Notes: generated by a model not told the origin, from the sequence alone. A stretch of DNA of 60,649 nt from Candidatus Kuenenia stuttgartensis (GCA_945904015.1 CAMDPK010000022.1:1-60649); one strand, 5' to 3'. Counted from the stretch's first letter, positions 35,101 to 37,122 are shown. Translations and numbers: made by a program.

Positions 35101-37122
35101 AGCACTCAGCGCGGCCTGCACGTCGGACGCACTCGACCCAAACGGTAAGTCGTTCGTCGAGTAGGTCGTGTTGCCGTATTCCAGACTCAACGAGAACGCA
35201 CCGCTGGCGTCGTTGGCATTGATCGTCACCCGCTGAATTTCGGAACGGGACGACCGCCCGGCCTCCAGGTAATTACCGCTCGCCGAACCGCTTCGCAGCA
35301 ACCGCGCGTCACCGGTCCCGAAGCTGTCGCTCACGGCGAGTCCCGACAGGCTCTGACCGACCGCGTTCCCGATGAACCGCACGTAGTAGTGGTGCTGGTT
35401 CGGATGCCCCTGGTCGAAGAACACCGAGACCGACTGCGTCGAGACTCCCGCCAGACCGGCGACCGCCTCGCGGATGTAACGCTCGTTGTTCTTGATGTCG
35501 TTGCCGACGAACCGCACCTCCGCCGAATTCCCGCCCAACGAGAGGTCGTAGAACCCGCGCGAGAAGTACGGCTGCGTGAACTCGATCGCGAATTGCTCGC
35601 TGATCGTCCCCAACGCTGATTGCGTCGTCGCTACGCTTGCGCTGACCGGCGTCGGCTGCACTCGCGGCAGGTTGAACGTTAGGTATTTGATCTCGGTCAG
35701 TCCGGCATCCGAATCAACGGTTTGAGAGACTTCGCTGGTCGCGGTCTGCACGCTCGTCGTGACCGTCAGGCCGGTGACGTTGACTCCTTCCAGTGTGCCG
35801 AGGAATTCAACGCGAAAACCGTTCGTCTTGTCGCCGGTGACTTGCACGTTGTTCGCGCCGATACCGGTCAAGTTTGCAACTGTCAGAGCCAGCGAGGCTC
35901 GCAGCGAAGCATTGCTTTCGGTGCCGCGCAGCAGCAGTGTTTCCGTGTCGCCGCCGTAGCTGAAGGTCAGGTTGCCGATCGTGCCGTCAAAAATACTCAG
36001 GTCGTAGACCGAGTTCGTCTTGGTGATGACTTCCGGAGTCGCCGCCACATGGATGCCGCGATTGATCGCCACCGACAGATCGCTGGCCGAGACGTTGAGG
36101 ATGTCGAGTCCCGCAAAGCCCGCACTCTCGGCGGTGGCTTGCAGCGAGGTAAATTTGTGCGTGGCGTTGGCCTGATCGACGATCAACGCCAGGCCGAAGT
36201 TGGCTTCGCCCAGCGACAGTCCCACTTTCTCGCCGTCGCCGAAGTCAATCCCGGCGAACGCGCTCACATTCGCGCCACCCAGCGTCACGATGTCGGCGTT
36301 GATCTGCTGGCCGTCGGACAGCGTCACGCTACCGCGCGACTTCACGAACTCGAAGCTGCCGGCGACCGTGAAGAAGTCGAACAGGTTGACATCCACCGTG
36401 GCTTTCGCGCGGGTCAGTGAGCCCAGCGCGCCGTCGATCGCGATTTCCAGTGACTCACCGGGGCCGGTCGCGATCGTCAGCGGTTCCGCCGAATAGTCGA
36501 TGACTTCACCACTGGAGGCACGATTGATTTCCACTTCCAGATCAGACGCCAACAACGTCAAACCTGTGACGCCGACAAACTCCACGCTCCCCGCGCTGGC
36601 GACGAGCGTCGTCCATTGAACCGGGACACCGACATCGATTTGCTCGGTGCTCAGCACGAGGGCGAAGTCCACGTCGCTGAGCTTCAGGCCAATCTCGTCA
36701 GCCGTCCCGCCGCTGAGTCCGACGAAGGCCTCGACGTGCGAGGCCCCGATCCGCAGTTGATCGACGTTGCGTGTTTCGGGTGAGCCGGCGGGTGCGGCCA
36801 GCGTGACTTCGTCGGTCGTCTTGTCGAAGTGGAACCCGCCGGAAACCTGGAAGAGGCCGCCGACATTCAGATTCACGTTCCCTTCAATGCGCGTGACCGG
36901 TCCCGCCGAGCTGTCCATGTCAAGCGTGATCGTCGAGTCGTCCGCCGGTCCCGTGCGAACGTCGAGCGGCTCGGCGAAGAGGCCGATGAACGAGCCGTCG
37001 TGCGCCCCGCGAGTGATCTCCGCCGTGAAGTCCGTGCCGCTCGCTTCGAACGCATCGCTGCCGTAGAAGCCCCCCCGATTCCGCGGTCGCCTTGAGCGCG
37101 AACCACTGCCGATCCGGTCCAT
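2116..37122 (-). CDS. Giant surface protein, 3' reading-frame segment (continues the 36920-51313 frame)
   Basis: This frame is open for 35 kb and encodes about the last 11,650 residues of a protein of about 16,400. It has no start of its own: there is no ribosome-binding site near 37122 and the first 16 codons are out-of-frame Arg-rich sequence. Homology begins at the G7 run (37070-37076), where unit 8 of the tandem repeats continues from the upstream frame. Domains in order are tandem units to about 30560, a mixed beta/helical region, RTX (23.1-23.5 kb), haemagglutinin-like repeats (23.1-11.0 kb), LamG, GEVED, RTX, FG-GAP, four cadherin/Ig-like domains and C-terminal RTX repeats before the TAG at 2116. 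RTX and FG-GAP loops imply Ca2+-dependent folding outside the cytoplasm. An adhesin or surface-layer role is inferred from architecture only. Confidence 0.85.
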   Translation of the reverse strand: MDRIGSGSRSRRPRNRGGFYGSDAFEASGTDFTAEITRGAHDGSFIGLFAEPLDVRTGPADDSTITLDMDSSAGPVTRIEGNVNLNVGGLFQVSGGFHFDKTTDEVTLAAPAGSPETRNVDQLRIGASHVEAFVGLSGGTADEIGLKLSDVDFALVLSTEQIDVGVPVQWTTLVASAGSVEFVGVTGLTLLASDLEVEINRASSGEVIDYSAEPLTIATGPGESLEIAIDGALGSLTRAKATVDVNLFDFFTVAGSFEFVKSRGSVTLSDGQQINADIVTLGGANVSAFAGIDFGDGEKVGLSLGEANFGLALIVDQANATHKFTSLQATAESAGFAGLDILNVSASDLSVAINRGIHVAATPEVITKTNSVYDLSIFDGTIGNLTFSYGGDTETLLLRGTESNASLRASLALTVANLTGIGANNVQVTGDKTNGFRVEFLGTLEGVNVTGLTVTTSVQTATSEVSQTVDSDAGLTEIKYLTFNLPRVQPTPVSASVATTQSALGTISEQFAIEFTQPYFSRGFYDLSLGGNSAEVRFVGNDIKNNERYIREAVAGLAGVSTQSVSVFFDQGHPNQHHYYVRFIGNAVGQSLSGLAVSDSFGTGDARLLRSGSASGNYLEAGRSSRSEIQRVTINANDASGAFSLSLEYGNTTYSTNDLPFGSSASDVQAALSASFGISGASFTVTSPATNVYDVSFGGSLRGFNVAQMGIQAAAITQVPSGTFTVEVGDQTSQPIEFATDTTAQAANILAALQSLNAIGSGNVSVTYDAARSTLRARVFRVDFINARTLQDIPDFTTDSSELTFASVSPTREHHGQSPTAEQQRVRLLTTAKTGTFTLSLTRGGSTYTTAAIDIGADADSIDAALATAFENLAGAEVTVANWSGRTFSVTFGGTLAGQNVAALAVTLDPTTVAAELTQTVIGQTDVQPAVAAHDVVIDYAAQPLVIPTGGEAITLDMDGADGELTEAFGQIEITVSEFLTVDGEIAFRRADAQVHVLGETDPVAVSLLAIGGKNLNAFAGLNGGTPDAVGLTLSGVEFAVAYATQVIEAAPDRKWLSVKATADGAGFVGSDVLNVIGSDLTVEITRPASADGTFLDLLNFPIEVRTGTGDDDKLLLDLDSSAGPVTRVEGTLDIQVGNFFQTVGTFHIDKTQAELVESGPPPVAAPETVDLLLIGATNVSAFVGLNGGSDDALGLAATNVNFGLMIATSQADPSKDWMALKASAGSVAFVGIDGLTMSASNVEIEVNSAAPGEEVLDFSAAPLVIQTGGTPVTLDFDGDRGELFRARADIDIDLFGVFQVSGAFELNKSSDEVTLSDSEQIDVDLLTLGGSNVSAFTGLSGGTAEALGFSLTGANFALALMTDQDDPSRVFTALQADANGASFTGIDGLTLAATDLQVAINRGLVVPTKDEEVVEKTNAVYDFNLFTETVGKVTFRYGSDTADLVLRGNEGDLNLRNAITLAVASLDGIGQNNVRVTGTKLGGFQIEFVGALAGAAIDGFTATTAAASATATVTQQIAADPGKSEIKFITIETPRFAPATPQPSGSFTIKVSGETATVNYSASHTTQAANIQAALDAFAAVGSGNSTVVFDATKSTATAAVYRIDFVGGRALQNIPDFSTNSSGLSRATARPSREQHGHAPSSETQKVVLKSSARTGSFTLALTQAGQTYTTAAIDLAADQTDVQAAIDAAISGLAGATIPVTFWNGKVLEVSFGGSLTGVDVAPLDAVITPTVEAATLTQKEVGSTLVDPEVLAHTLVVDFAAQELVVPTGGAPITLNMDGQRGEITEAGAHLELGISDFITAEGNFLVTFKSQVTGTITNEKLTVAGTDISAFVGTEQGTADETGLKLEDGSFALVAFQKLDSTLTTQLDPKYAFTTTATASLVGISGITAGGTLTARVNYTGAEVDEEIQTLEDPIELKFADGVERPIVFGNATLSLAGFVDVSGDFYFEKSDVTVGDITTTTITAAATQLDVFIGIGGAADVVGAETPIGVRINDTSLGLIFESRVDSTHTIATTDGYAVTSTGDAELVGVEGLSLTGTLTAKVNTTGHAINQTINVPDSNGGPDVPVTIEFADGQNIPTFIGDDVTLSIANLIELSADVRIEKQTVGLQTQLLIGAEDISAFLGVNGVGLTFTDGTLGAVLTAGGPAGTRGGVAIKGSGTVGLTGAGLENIGLTGTVSIEVNTTGGTVNQTVQQRTGPATEVIFTDAKTVSRISPPTDFDIRLDEQTFVTELFRDLAGEIDGLNEDLKVTTDSAGNRIANSPLVELIPGTDLSIDDLIGTGKLTGAGDYISYYLDYLNYVSDLDKQQDGILPALPLVQPPANPDNLPNPVTPSRPGNLEPGNNLARGTDGNLADGTTTFTAAGANFTNALAGKHLVFLDASSNISQTFSIATVTNGTTLELATAASQSFVNSSFVILNQLPLNPPREATLRGMLGYLNLNWIPTISANPADGIELTLTSRGVGLSVALSTTQMKTTTLNFGDAFNEFGLKFNTDATVDLNVSTAIDVAFGVDWVDRKAKFDVNTLALTASATTTDLVVAASFGPIEVSIGSNSPGAQQGQISVELGGSISYVNGGFSFKPQKNGFDAVLPVYASLAGVNLTNGPTPTARVSGAFFNKVDLKTGTDGSVAAGQKSFTAVGTDLIGVLQSGTNGSVAANKTTFMATGANFTDAAKNKFLSFLDDSGNIVSTFGIRSVKDSSTLEFKSAPTAGLMLRPFVLHELDLRGKFLAFNDNSGKVVATYGVKSALNSTTLELTTPADSAFVSRPFVVYQNESGFSFSHENFDKLIDFRSLTVAQVIQMFPDFRDYLTDEVTNSDSLLTKIPFVTTALNQVLQFANAFDDKIYSKINFDLPRVDLKTGSNGSVTSGSKTFTASGAGFSSDLQSKFLSFLDDNGKIVATFAIKTVDTNGTTLHLQTAAAATFANRPFVVHQKLEKVQTLQQLTAAVNSSGILPGGVQITFDPVNQVFSIPLSFAQSFTPVDAAIDLGFETDAISLGTTAHGAINASVSGGLSLFVDLDGQVFNGTGGNVALGSKNFSSNSFSFTNKMVGYELKLGSETYEIAAFVDARRVTLDRSAVALASNASFKVREGLTLGIADARLDGSVSLDVTDLTVTAQIGFLGLTAGGAGSGSGIHVAAAAGISLDRNIASNDPAETRFSFGDIFDGTATNNLRLNFAGDAFARIRGLSVNVGIGGDLPIASSAEVGIYVQDLLNVGSVKTVFSDPSLPFSLAAARAAGTVTATDVVIALPDLSTAFDFSELTFEDIIVGIRTGLDFLDESLANEPFYNATLPVINRSLAEVFNFADEFAARVEEAAKNPTAAIQQVENIIEKALGISDNNSLDPQDQKFSLRLHGNTLDLHVRFDAVYSDMFQFHVDLGTLIPAIDTVGELSDLLSGSGNIKLDAFVNLTVDVGIQFGGVETQIFLYDYRPTRERTKTADATLFEAPGFAAGSSVVTESMYQSLKAQLLAAKSAALIGEPAGSTLKSIRANIVSAIDVSVGAAANTDAVHGADQLLGRRQVALVALQSRLKTDLGVDVVLLAGQQIQAADAAALAQVDAFQNVQLTLEVPVAANQATGTHLALGGRILGQNLELGLQAGPIKIGVNGGYAVLDGDGKLATTDDYASFTVALDQKSGIAGAPVDDGKFHFDEAFGDNIQFVLQGGFDVNLPVKIDVAGFDFALNPPLRVQTNPAYGDQGLRQLLNQLTGTALAMPGTPAIIYSYPDIVGSFESFGGDFSILGLINDPSIVIDGIDTALGAVQDVFDSSVAQDIPLIGDNLKSAAQFLGGLRTGFLKDLRDKVSGNGKLIEVVRDALYDVFGPDGLKILRDNNASGAVTKDDVIVGWYDKSGLFIQVWTLGGSLPTGADAIQFNVGLGGLLYGDGIDIPLNIDLPGFGLNVDGGFALEIGWAFDFGFGLSTTDGFYLTTNASNAVPEFHFDVKAFLDGSPNDPAVTTAFSGTGKLLFFKVTLVDQDIYPDQPSFQPSGVYGGLTLNYSGNERNRLTYNHIVSTPLAKLFDVNFGVDAQLKLAATLEVDGVSVLPKLKGDLKFRAGWDLKTGATEPVVSLERFRVDVGSFVSDFLKPIADKIQGILGPFKDVINGLLDPIAGFDLFLPSGEDNLMGLINLVLKLNGKPKIDTSFLKAAREMLQLVEQINGMLGSTGEIYLGEMLGLGTKTARATPATASSLAALGDLGTGLSLDAPDSLKDKLATLATKSSGGAASKPGSGRSGFKALEYIKDISNWMKVLSGGDATLFTYEMPKFEFKAEFDLTLATIPLGPVPLLIKAFGRFSATVDLAFGYDTYGIRTALSTGNFAYVFDGFYVSDFTLPDFKNGKVVPGTGGKDKDEFTLKATIGLAAEVNLGLIAAGLEGAIELTVGADLQDIGLSRLTKDELDNVTSTEFLTDGKIRGTEIATMFEYEGGGFGNLFNLTAKLDLFAAAYASTILTGRIFDFELFRVTLYEYEYNAPFVEPTLAKQEGSTLYINAGPRAGDRKYFDTDDGNETFIISGSDGTVNVEFDTTPFAEKDDYPQDGPKRFLGWYKTFTGITKVVADMGDGDDKFDATRLRTVTVDVKGGAGKDKLYSGFDGGTLDGGDGDDQLFGNTLEGNTAAETMLGGAGNDRLNGGNGNDRLEGGTGNDVLTGGEGDDTFAFAHDYGVDRFNDAAGNAGFDFSEMTVSVTGTLNSRGIEVFQDEENRIRASRATVTAVTLGQADDRLFVKEFAERVISVSDEGGSDQYRITMGNAGSTKATGTISITDEDGEFDDIVLEQMRAGTPIKLDSFLVTNGREVVSYNDGVERLTMLGKAGAFDYDEGDIIDFGGKVTYTIDAGDSGVDLKTTGLRVIADQFVISNELKAGHVLVESFKDINVAERINAGDNGYIDLRVFRDDGDIHLNADLIASAGDDWSGTGSGYIRLIAPDGSITNDNDIFIKGSNAHLIVKAFDTVGTVAAPLLTEVGSLTAATSAEAGGNVVVIEADDLTLTSTDSHGSLVNYGLIIPNLAEPPKWVTTVTWDNDATTDWLNQVRDGSDIYAVTSGTGNIDIRLLGQDALLTLESGRIESRAAGKTTFLTADDFDFSSGENQIAGPGVLVIRATHDDINYRFGSAGENVQGVDVSSLTRDRTAHVGVRDFAAIGDEFSEVLIGHAFVNANNIGNEMTFGDVEDDPVIKLGFMPRSSKAALRNLTKFYADTITIFGDVQAPDDRIEFHAHRALVNAKNFHAQLQANDSGVAAQTILFELEEQLQHGGWIIGENRIDIDVLSSDGTRPYFAFPDEFVSLKADVGSLIETLNPNSVIDIHTNQSIQTAGLTVVHGTGSRADLFTDTKLTVLEGGVVAGRDDFNVLTLDAGLTVAINPGGAVIAGARFDNVNGTPVAVQTGAGADAILNSPHELFIGGTVTTSDQMLLNSGTPFFDHTKYFNRLPGTDRANESPDATTIAGYVTSLSAGGLSAELRETFTDHNLDLTDSVVVTTLEAENRWLVTDNTGNRYVVFVFDSDDNGALDRLEITDPHPLIQHSQYGILLTGTLTSLAANTELNLVSDADIISRGNINVFGANSDLLIQSDRLVYLESFVDVRGDARIFGGIEANGTSTNIADPLIGSSVYVATTSRIVTRDAGSSIDVRGAQDVDLLGAFVAGGTIGATGVTFTGPSSSISVNAGQQVFLDTGLLASGTVTVTSGTPGADDTLTALFPGKTLPAADGNDLLSFVITTAGGITTSGETTDHLGGGIVINAAGNIEITGTLNAGANISQQFDAQGHFLGETVNYSNEPTTLTIDATGRAFLGGHTLNQARELVQTGAIMRAAHAMTINGGSFRTGEGLLVQAASELTVNDPDGSITLTSVQNARVLGLFVAGGRIDTVRDVNGGYLGRIPVYFNGDSVVTLRAGGTIEIGQDIVAGQRIDIIGGTGTFTGSTTTGPGILLQGSARLITRRANSQINLNAPGEVEIQTPGHFNEIEAQGFIATNDGKLINDLTFAISVDRVDFKYAGTVTITAAQTANNTGIADLVADLKAALVAGSFTVTESRNSAYPVDAVFTELADDPSTVGEIDPDVSVKLRNGKLLLVSPYEILLNPFELLAAITGTAELLAALGFDTTVGELASARLYAIDAAQAGSTVNVGAPAGPNGKLSISGKVRAYSAINLYSGTSPDGIDIDLGLTGVLETVNGSIQFTAGQYGDIQGAIIAGGAGSDIILDAAQTLRIRGHLTANDDILLNAGAMLVADQVSVRIDGTSKLNSTGGGGEIRITGYNDVVFDGVVGTGSNQLARLELNAEHGKLTIPKTSGYIESDALIFLKGAIVDVQGVVHSTLTTASTSDYEITIDASNMAIINGDLQLTGSLLIDADNLVDVFNTTIAITESGQKVRFTGGNIRFGKASIDTNGDPVQLGALVTAVDRIEFDATGLIEIGSGSVIATSGANSVIDLRAGSLAIAGSLLAGADGTPSGATFGPVIKTTFASGTDYALNQVIDWTKGFDQDLQVVTIVPTGSEPGAEPATDTLFADLTATQKDAVAISLNYTKRANGTYQHIVSGVFKTAFELGTDYASNTVIDWSKGFAGSDYLALTAAQMDAVAIALNYAKLTDGSYLHNVPSETDITITAKETVSLGGMGIIGGVSQIVGGTLAATRDITINVSGGSADVSFSMNGNSSLRTIAATNEAPDLGHTITLTTDQDIQIYGTMTALPVGGLITLTSGKMLLVDGFVKADEALELTGGSDENDVGLIVNAFAFETDGNGDLIRLQGGTLTTNSGGTITLGATGQVILSGVVGEVHEINGVLVPDAQTITITDGDVMLTSALDAVDRIDIRAKSIAIAPDAAIQTRAIGGVVDLRATGNFMIGATTVGTQPALIQSDELVHLAGGTMSLDGQIKIIGISSTGRVVINAVGSVTFFGQVNTPNSLEVNAGVGANWTTEQLLGTIVLADLSGGDITINGGTLTSGGESRILAGHDVNVSGSMSVGSDPVPVRRPIIVTTPKTIEVITGTRQVAVGSILVPLVTFVTTTTTEQVGTESVRVGNAFNTADVTLTQLGYYNPNAAPGSQFRKIFIEGIDYSNGSVDWSKVYDPLSGDIRTLSTFTPGTTEFGALFDLQRESVLIHLGYRKFYNVSFANLKTNNTINGIPTQIDWNPTWKNSFTTQTVDTSFVNASGGFVNGPTLTYKQYNNTITRRLPVDGWRDKYVQLPAGTESDILRVVSQGTATPFQEDVGDYYDQARVLYTQDKSANLPFESGDDRRTDLDDSPIHWDVSYFDSGKRWYSINDGRTGGNMVNEFQIPLWNAGDKFEAGDINNLSIKVQTGYVATTRLINNQSEYASRPMSRVGDFFKFLFDDTISARVAFSNGDGIGDPEIRFTLTVTPSGTWSVYYGDEESGNFSNTFQTQQDRDRNATYDIHFHFVEEDFTESLKGNDDVFFNNARYSLSRGDRVNETRNDNTPPDFARLEIDVDGVGDWVDVGDVSETFRDDLFNWESKLLDVVDTRLQLSYQFVSKPTDIYDLRPKFETGESNVKVVSQNSVTQWQTRNITESQTVLTTSRTLEDGTPALQGAFGAPSIDAINAITITAGNDVAIHGVVQSTGSDQTLTITAGNDAIVNGMVPAGAPVGTLPAIAGLLADGQIIVTAGRDATLGAASQVQGYADNVIDVIEALNEVRITAGRDAVVAGEVTTLDKVTVTATGDITLTGNVTATHLIQATAGTDGTGSITGDINTQLTTFASQIILTAGGTSGDITLTDSTLTGSTSTGFISLTATGGQIAQTGGAATGKQFKARAKEGITANTVVSEYDVQNSGTGDVTLINIGDVTSPGSLTSADGNLSVTVIGTLTVGTVAGSENVTLRSTGELFQSSSTKISGGMLTIDAPNAGFTLDTAVTGLTLTTRGAGDVVVHNTGTQPMELIVAVTNGSLTLDTAGALVVTKAVSLTNSDDHDITLTAGGNIDIGLISAGAFAETEADARLIRLAYLSGALRASGFVAADAPDLTETTFATLDRMAARATLVTWLTNDIFSSDADAAEKAEAEADRQLDLQQAIRTYGDVTLTSGGAVREVSSADAAVDLVTDLLTIHSATGVSGIEVAINTITLMTNTNSDINLVDFDSIGEPDLGLRVESITNNNGSVILTTPSNFDVLEIHAPGVTADITLTSGGTFTLLPVNGVADTVVAGHNLSLHSTGRLFVSSGFTAPNSVSFTSDEDVKFSGATLNLSTVDPILIHSGSSIRFSGTLESEHGITLISDHGDVSVKGAIRGRNGQPLESLTVIARGNLMTSGDFDGQYRFQSVLNGETYFADAPEIDDASLVLDSDGEVVASFANLDLVPFTTTSSIVMKDEETGLDIFRDPETQQLYFRHVGPAGDEFSQRADPVTGRFPFSAYNSTTRSFVTVYSTTVDPTAGTLFEADQTTLAVAEENSLFEPVFVSLMDAAIAARLVPLTLKDFSGGQATGASIALNEATVGTVANSIALQAHGQINTGNLTVVSSTGRITAHGADDLVLTNWTAPTISVVTTGFFDADGAYVGGSIELPLGKSLAPLDVTLDAHDDINLVGVLAATHSVTLTAQDELLQVPSIALTTSGSFIHLTSGADFYSTANFSALNGITLASLGLPDVNGDLVRGTVAITGNLAAGAGLLTINTNDDDSLITGSVTGSGGFRLLGGGTLTLPGTLSMSSTTSIDDGALVLNGNNNVATVVVNNGGTLAGSGKLTGSVTATSGGEIAPGTFQPTTAVQFNGANQYIAVPHDEDLNAIFTSDYTVQFWVYKDSEAADWQRLVGKGDDATRTLGIFEETGAGRRIQYQVNTTGGAFSLLSRAVVPIGQWTHVAVTKHGDVGSIYINGQLDAQGTFPGTPLVDESPLTFGRAPTFNTSLPGRLSEISIYREALSANELNNVVNPSTFDTLASYWRLGEATGSTLLDRVGGRTGTLTNMTAANLGAAGPVSSIGILTIDGNLTLQPGSQLDVTINGLTAGSGHDQVVVLGNNRIVTLTGAVLQASGAKTLTGGTRFTIIDDSVPSTQIVGTFAGVPEGSTVDGGFVGFEVSYVGNTGNDLSLKTGELDWGDAASAAQSGFANSYPVLLADDGARHGLLGAKLGISRIADGDGIPSVNATGDDTNNEIDDEDGIVSVSSLIRSATVATIASVTVNLQNPDATSNKLDAWIDFNRDGDWNDAGEQIFSSADLGTSAGLKVMSFTIPAGTEVGTSYARFRLSRGGGLGPTGFTLGGEVEDYAVTVSAATPSQPSVVDPPAGGGPITVMVVGTNIEITQDGKLLQRIPVAEAGPLTVKGTAATNDVFILDYSNGDPVPDGGLVFDGGAGGFDELRIIGNGQDAIYRPDRSTSGSGVVTINGQNSKFINLEPVDMFGFASVTIDLPNGDDVLTVAAGTDFTFGGVNPALVVSGTSGGVAIESVAVWNTTTLIINTTLNTDGNDSINVSGAANAHVITNLTINTGIGTDSLTFTGAATFAGDVTLTAPSMTIAATLTAANASLTTDDLAVTAGGINVGAGLVVITTESAGRDVSFGTSLTNDLELTDAELDLITAGTLRITATNDITFNAAMSPAHVSIVRLTAQDVLDNNSVDADITVSDLAISTSGGVGDGTTLETSIDKLTIDGGTGNIEISNNKALEIATVDSIADVTTTNGSITITASGDITLTSVTAGGGVGGTGNDVTLTSVNGSILTGTLNAGSGGDVLLNATQASVRLEGLLTAATLTVNAELLFIDLNKIGTLPSGGTEFTGTSQDGTDRLELVDGQRSAVTHTSTAANTSTIDVDDRWMHLTGVESVLDALVVDERTFTFAAATGADAVLLGDDATEANKVSRLTSTSVITTLDFWNPIVSLTLNTGEGNDSVTLSPLDALNGDGLTFDAAVSIDGGAQDDQIDAFAYLLELTIDGGSGHDFVQGGHGVDHIDGRTGDDTLFGNDGGDQIDGGSGQNILFGDSGLVTRLATGVVSRVESTNSSVGGADSIVGGADSDIVVGGTGNDTISAGAGKNIVFGDNGLITAGTTDTPNFGNQALTLGRVESISPSIGGDDRITTGIGADIIFGGIGMDVITANGDESENTPDAGNLVFGDHGLVIFNGTPVTRFDVLDGSADLQFTPTPEFGGGDDKITTGAGNDVILLGSGSSLLNTNGGNDIVNVRSINGHATVNTGSGADTINVGYRAPYTPDVLDFISDELTINAGSPGENNIVNVDDAGSTKDKVGLLTATTLTGLGMPTVREVQQLAITADSGAFVLQRQSDSSQTVTIDLADSLTAVESALETLYGEEGIQVEREANIYRVTFGGSLAGQDVDPLVWVAGPSTLTNAANPTDVNVQITTLRPGASSTAIAHSPFVGIRYANVDILNIDLGAGNDLFNIQSTHQGTTTNLNLHDGSDKVFISSTAAVEQLPEAPEFLLGHLDNVLGLINIDAGSGDAQRLVISDFAATAGNNNIVVTKNTITGFAPATITYQASGHFTHGSTGDGILLRGADALGDVFTVTSTLVDSTIKIEGVGGADRFNVGSTLDDDNGDLDNIQGRLRIAAGNLDDQEHQDRIYINDFAKADRANYTITPDMVIQFDLPDSFVTSPTVPGFNPTRPNFAGIDYDGTADFLDMVGNDSVNIFNVQPSPDTEFSLDGRLPLPGQPVVGGGDYLLLDTETTGTVGRKLHITDLGQGFWGFRSAHQRVYFQSIERFNHVATYAVTSGGSIPVIQVYDAETNELQYQVLAYESFYRGEVRAITGDVNNDGLPDLIVAPGGARAPTVKIFNGSPDTAGNYAHQLLTSFNAFPATNTNGVNLALGDINGDGAADLIVAGDQGLLPTVKVFNGLNLTTPTPSLLVAPFLAFRNDFRGGVRISAGDLNGDGFAEIVAGSGMGMSATVSIFSVAIQTPELLRTFQPFGSNFKNGVFVAVGDVNGDGIRDLTVSADQGWVPLVTTFNGAGLTDGQPLEVLQNYLPFVNSTRSGVRVSTSPTDGGNPGFIEQLDLLHTTGPNAGALSGTILRGHFQGVGRAPELENFPLDTSIPVGIYVPSFVKGKDQSVNEDAGVQTVTGWATKVLVGPPNQPSPTSVFRVSTSDDSLFAKLPEVSSNGTLTYTPSANKFGVATVNVTLLSNGGAVNGGMDSTLQTFKISVKSVNDLPTISAISGLTTAEDIAITAIPFTINDIETAAADLKLTAMSSNVNLIPLKNIVFGGSGANRTVTILPAPNLFGSATITIKVTDKNNGVSQQTFLVTVNSVNDAPVISNLTDQVTNEDTATKPIVFTMTDIDDTTASLTVTATSSNLSLVPNDNSHIKIDTVKRTITLLPQPNQFGTTNIAATVTDSHGASSVKTFVLKVNPVNDAPVVTAVPMSVSEYTTNGQVLGTVQTTDVDSGDTITAFSITKGNVTSKTGGDLFKLVRLAGHSAQVVVNNSALLDYETTKTFSLTITATDNAGNAISKAAKLTGQATVIVTVMDEVFDPVVTLGDVTSTVTVSRDDLVIGSGKKDGYNLKVSGSSVFVPGLSPDMPIRLEDVRSLTINGGSAADRVILDASLNSILAKTNQFKGTVIFVGNGGDDTLDASKITSPNISVNFAGGAGNDTAQGGAGNDSLNGGDGNDVLLGGNGNDTISGGADNDVIVGDLRGVSAKAGHDLLRGDAGNDSILGGLGNDTLQGGDDNDLLFGEEGNDTLAGGDSADSLSGGVGITSLTDFTDGTDRIDAFTTELSLLLAALP
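2215..2610 (-). other. C-terminal RTX repeat block of the giant protein
   Basis: About residues 16235-16366 hold consecutive GGxGNDxLxGGxGND motifs (GGAGNDTAQGG, GGDGNDVLLGG, GGLGNDTLQGG, GEEGNDTLAGG). This is the classic parallel beta-roll that folds on binding Ca2+. The tail after it (ITSLTDFTDGTDRIDAF and a short hydrophobic end) follows the position of type I secretion signals in RTX proteins, but no ABC exporter is encoded in the window. Confidence 0.85.
2880..4190 (-). other. Four tandem cadherin/Ig-like domains of the giant protein
   Basis: About residues 15708-16145 contain repeats joined by the VNDAPV-type linker (KSVNDLPTIS, NSVNDAPVIS, NPVNDAPVVT), each beginning with an NEDT or AEDI motif and ending in a beta-strand. 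These match the cadherin-like 'tandem-95' type domains found near the C terminus of many large bacterial adhesins, where they act as Ca2+-stiffened spacers. Confidence 0.8.
4430..5065 (-). other. FG-GAP (VCBS-like) repeats of the giant protein
   Basis: About residues 15416-15628 contain four Ca2+-binding loops of the type GDVNNDGLPDLIVA, GDINGDGAADLIVA, GDLNGDGFAEIVA and GDVNGDGIRDLTVS. Each is followed by a V-x-V/I-F-N-G blade strand. This is the integrin-like FG-GAP pattern, expected to form part of a beta-propeller. Confidence 0.85.
6740..7530 (-). other. Second internal RTX-like block of the giant protein
   Basis: About residues 14594-14858 carry GGSGHDFVQGG, GRTGDDTLFGNDGG, GGTGNDTISAG and GAGNDVILLGSG motifs, spaced in four clusters separated by FGDxGL(V/I) turns. 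The repeats are less regular than in the C-terminal block, and the block sits more than 1,400 residues from the C terminus. Confidence 0.75.
9490..10030 (-). other. GEVED domain of the giant protein
   Basis: About residues 13761-13941 contain DWGDAASA near the start, an acidic DDTNNEIDDEDG loop, AWIDFNRDGDWNDAGEQIF and the closing GEVEDYAVTV. This combination identifies the GEVED domain found in many extracellular proteins of Planctomycetes and Bacteroidetes. Confidence 0.85.
10500..11000 (-). other. LamG / concanavalin-A-like domain of the giant protein
   Basis: About residues 13438-13604 show the LamG pattern: FNGANQYIAVP, DYTVQFWVYK, GQWTHVAVTKHG, SIYINGQLDAQG and GRLSEISIYREALSANE. Such domains bind carbohydrates or form interaction surfaces in extracellular proteins. 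It closes the long beta-strand repeat region. Confidence 0.85.
11010..23130 (-). other. Filamentous-haemagglutinin-like beta-strand repeat region of the giant protein
   Basis: About residues 9395-13435 consist of short beta-strands with Gly/Asn turns (patterns such as GNIEITGTLNAG, VTLTSGGAVREV, ITAGNDVAIHG). These resemble the right-handed beta-helix of filamentous haemagglutinins and autotransporter passengers. The PEP-like phrase GTLxLPGTLSMSSTTSIDDG leads into the LamG domain. There is no two-partner-secretion domain at the N terminus, so this is similarity of fold, not evidence for TPS export. A globular insertion interrupts it at about 14500-16230. Confidence 0.65.
14500..16230 (-). other. 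Globular aromatic-rich insertion in the beta-strand region
   Basis: About 575 residues break the beta-repeat pattern. They are rich in Tyr, Trp, Phe, Arg and Asp (for example IHWDVSYFDSGKRWYS, FHFVEEDFTESLKGND, FNWESKLLDVVDTRLQ). Between about 14780 and 15240 the DNA is visibly richer in A and T than its surroundings. I do not recognise the fold. It looks like a folded domain inserted into the helix, possibly acquired separately. Confidence 0.5.
23140..23460 (-). other. First internal RTX block of the giant protein
   Basis: About residues 9285-9391 carry GDGDDKFDATRL, GGAGKDKLYSG, GGDGDDQLFGN, GGAGNDRLNGGNGNDRLEGG and GEGDDTFAFA. This is a regular Ca2+-binding beta-roll in the middle of the protein, directly before the haemagglutinin-like region. 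Confidence 0.85.
27840..30068 (-). repeat. Dispersed about 65-residue repeats (GTDGS...FLDDSG type)
   Basis: At least five copies or partial copies share the pattern G-T/S-N/D-G-S/N-V, F-T-A-x-G-A-x-F, K-F-L-x-F-L-D-D-x-G-x-I, TL-x-L-x-T-A and R-P-F-V-V. They begin near 30068, 29240, 28950 (partial), 28530 and 28050, separated by unrelated sequence, so the module has been copied within the gene without forming a clean tandem array. I do not recognise a named family. Confidence 0.65.
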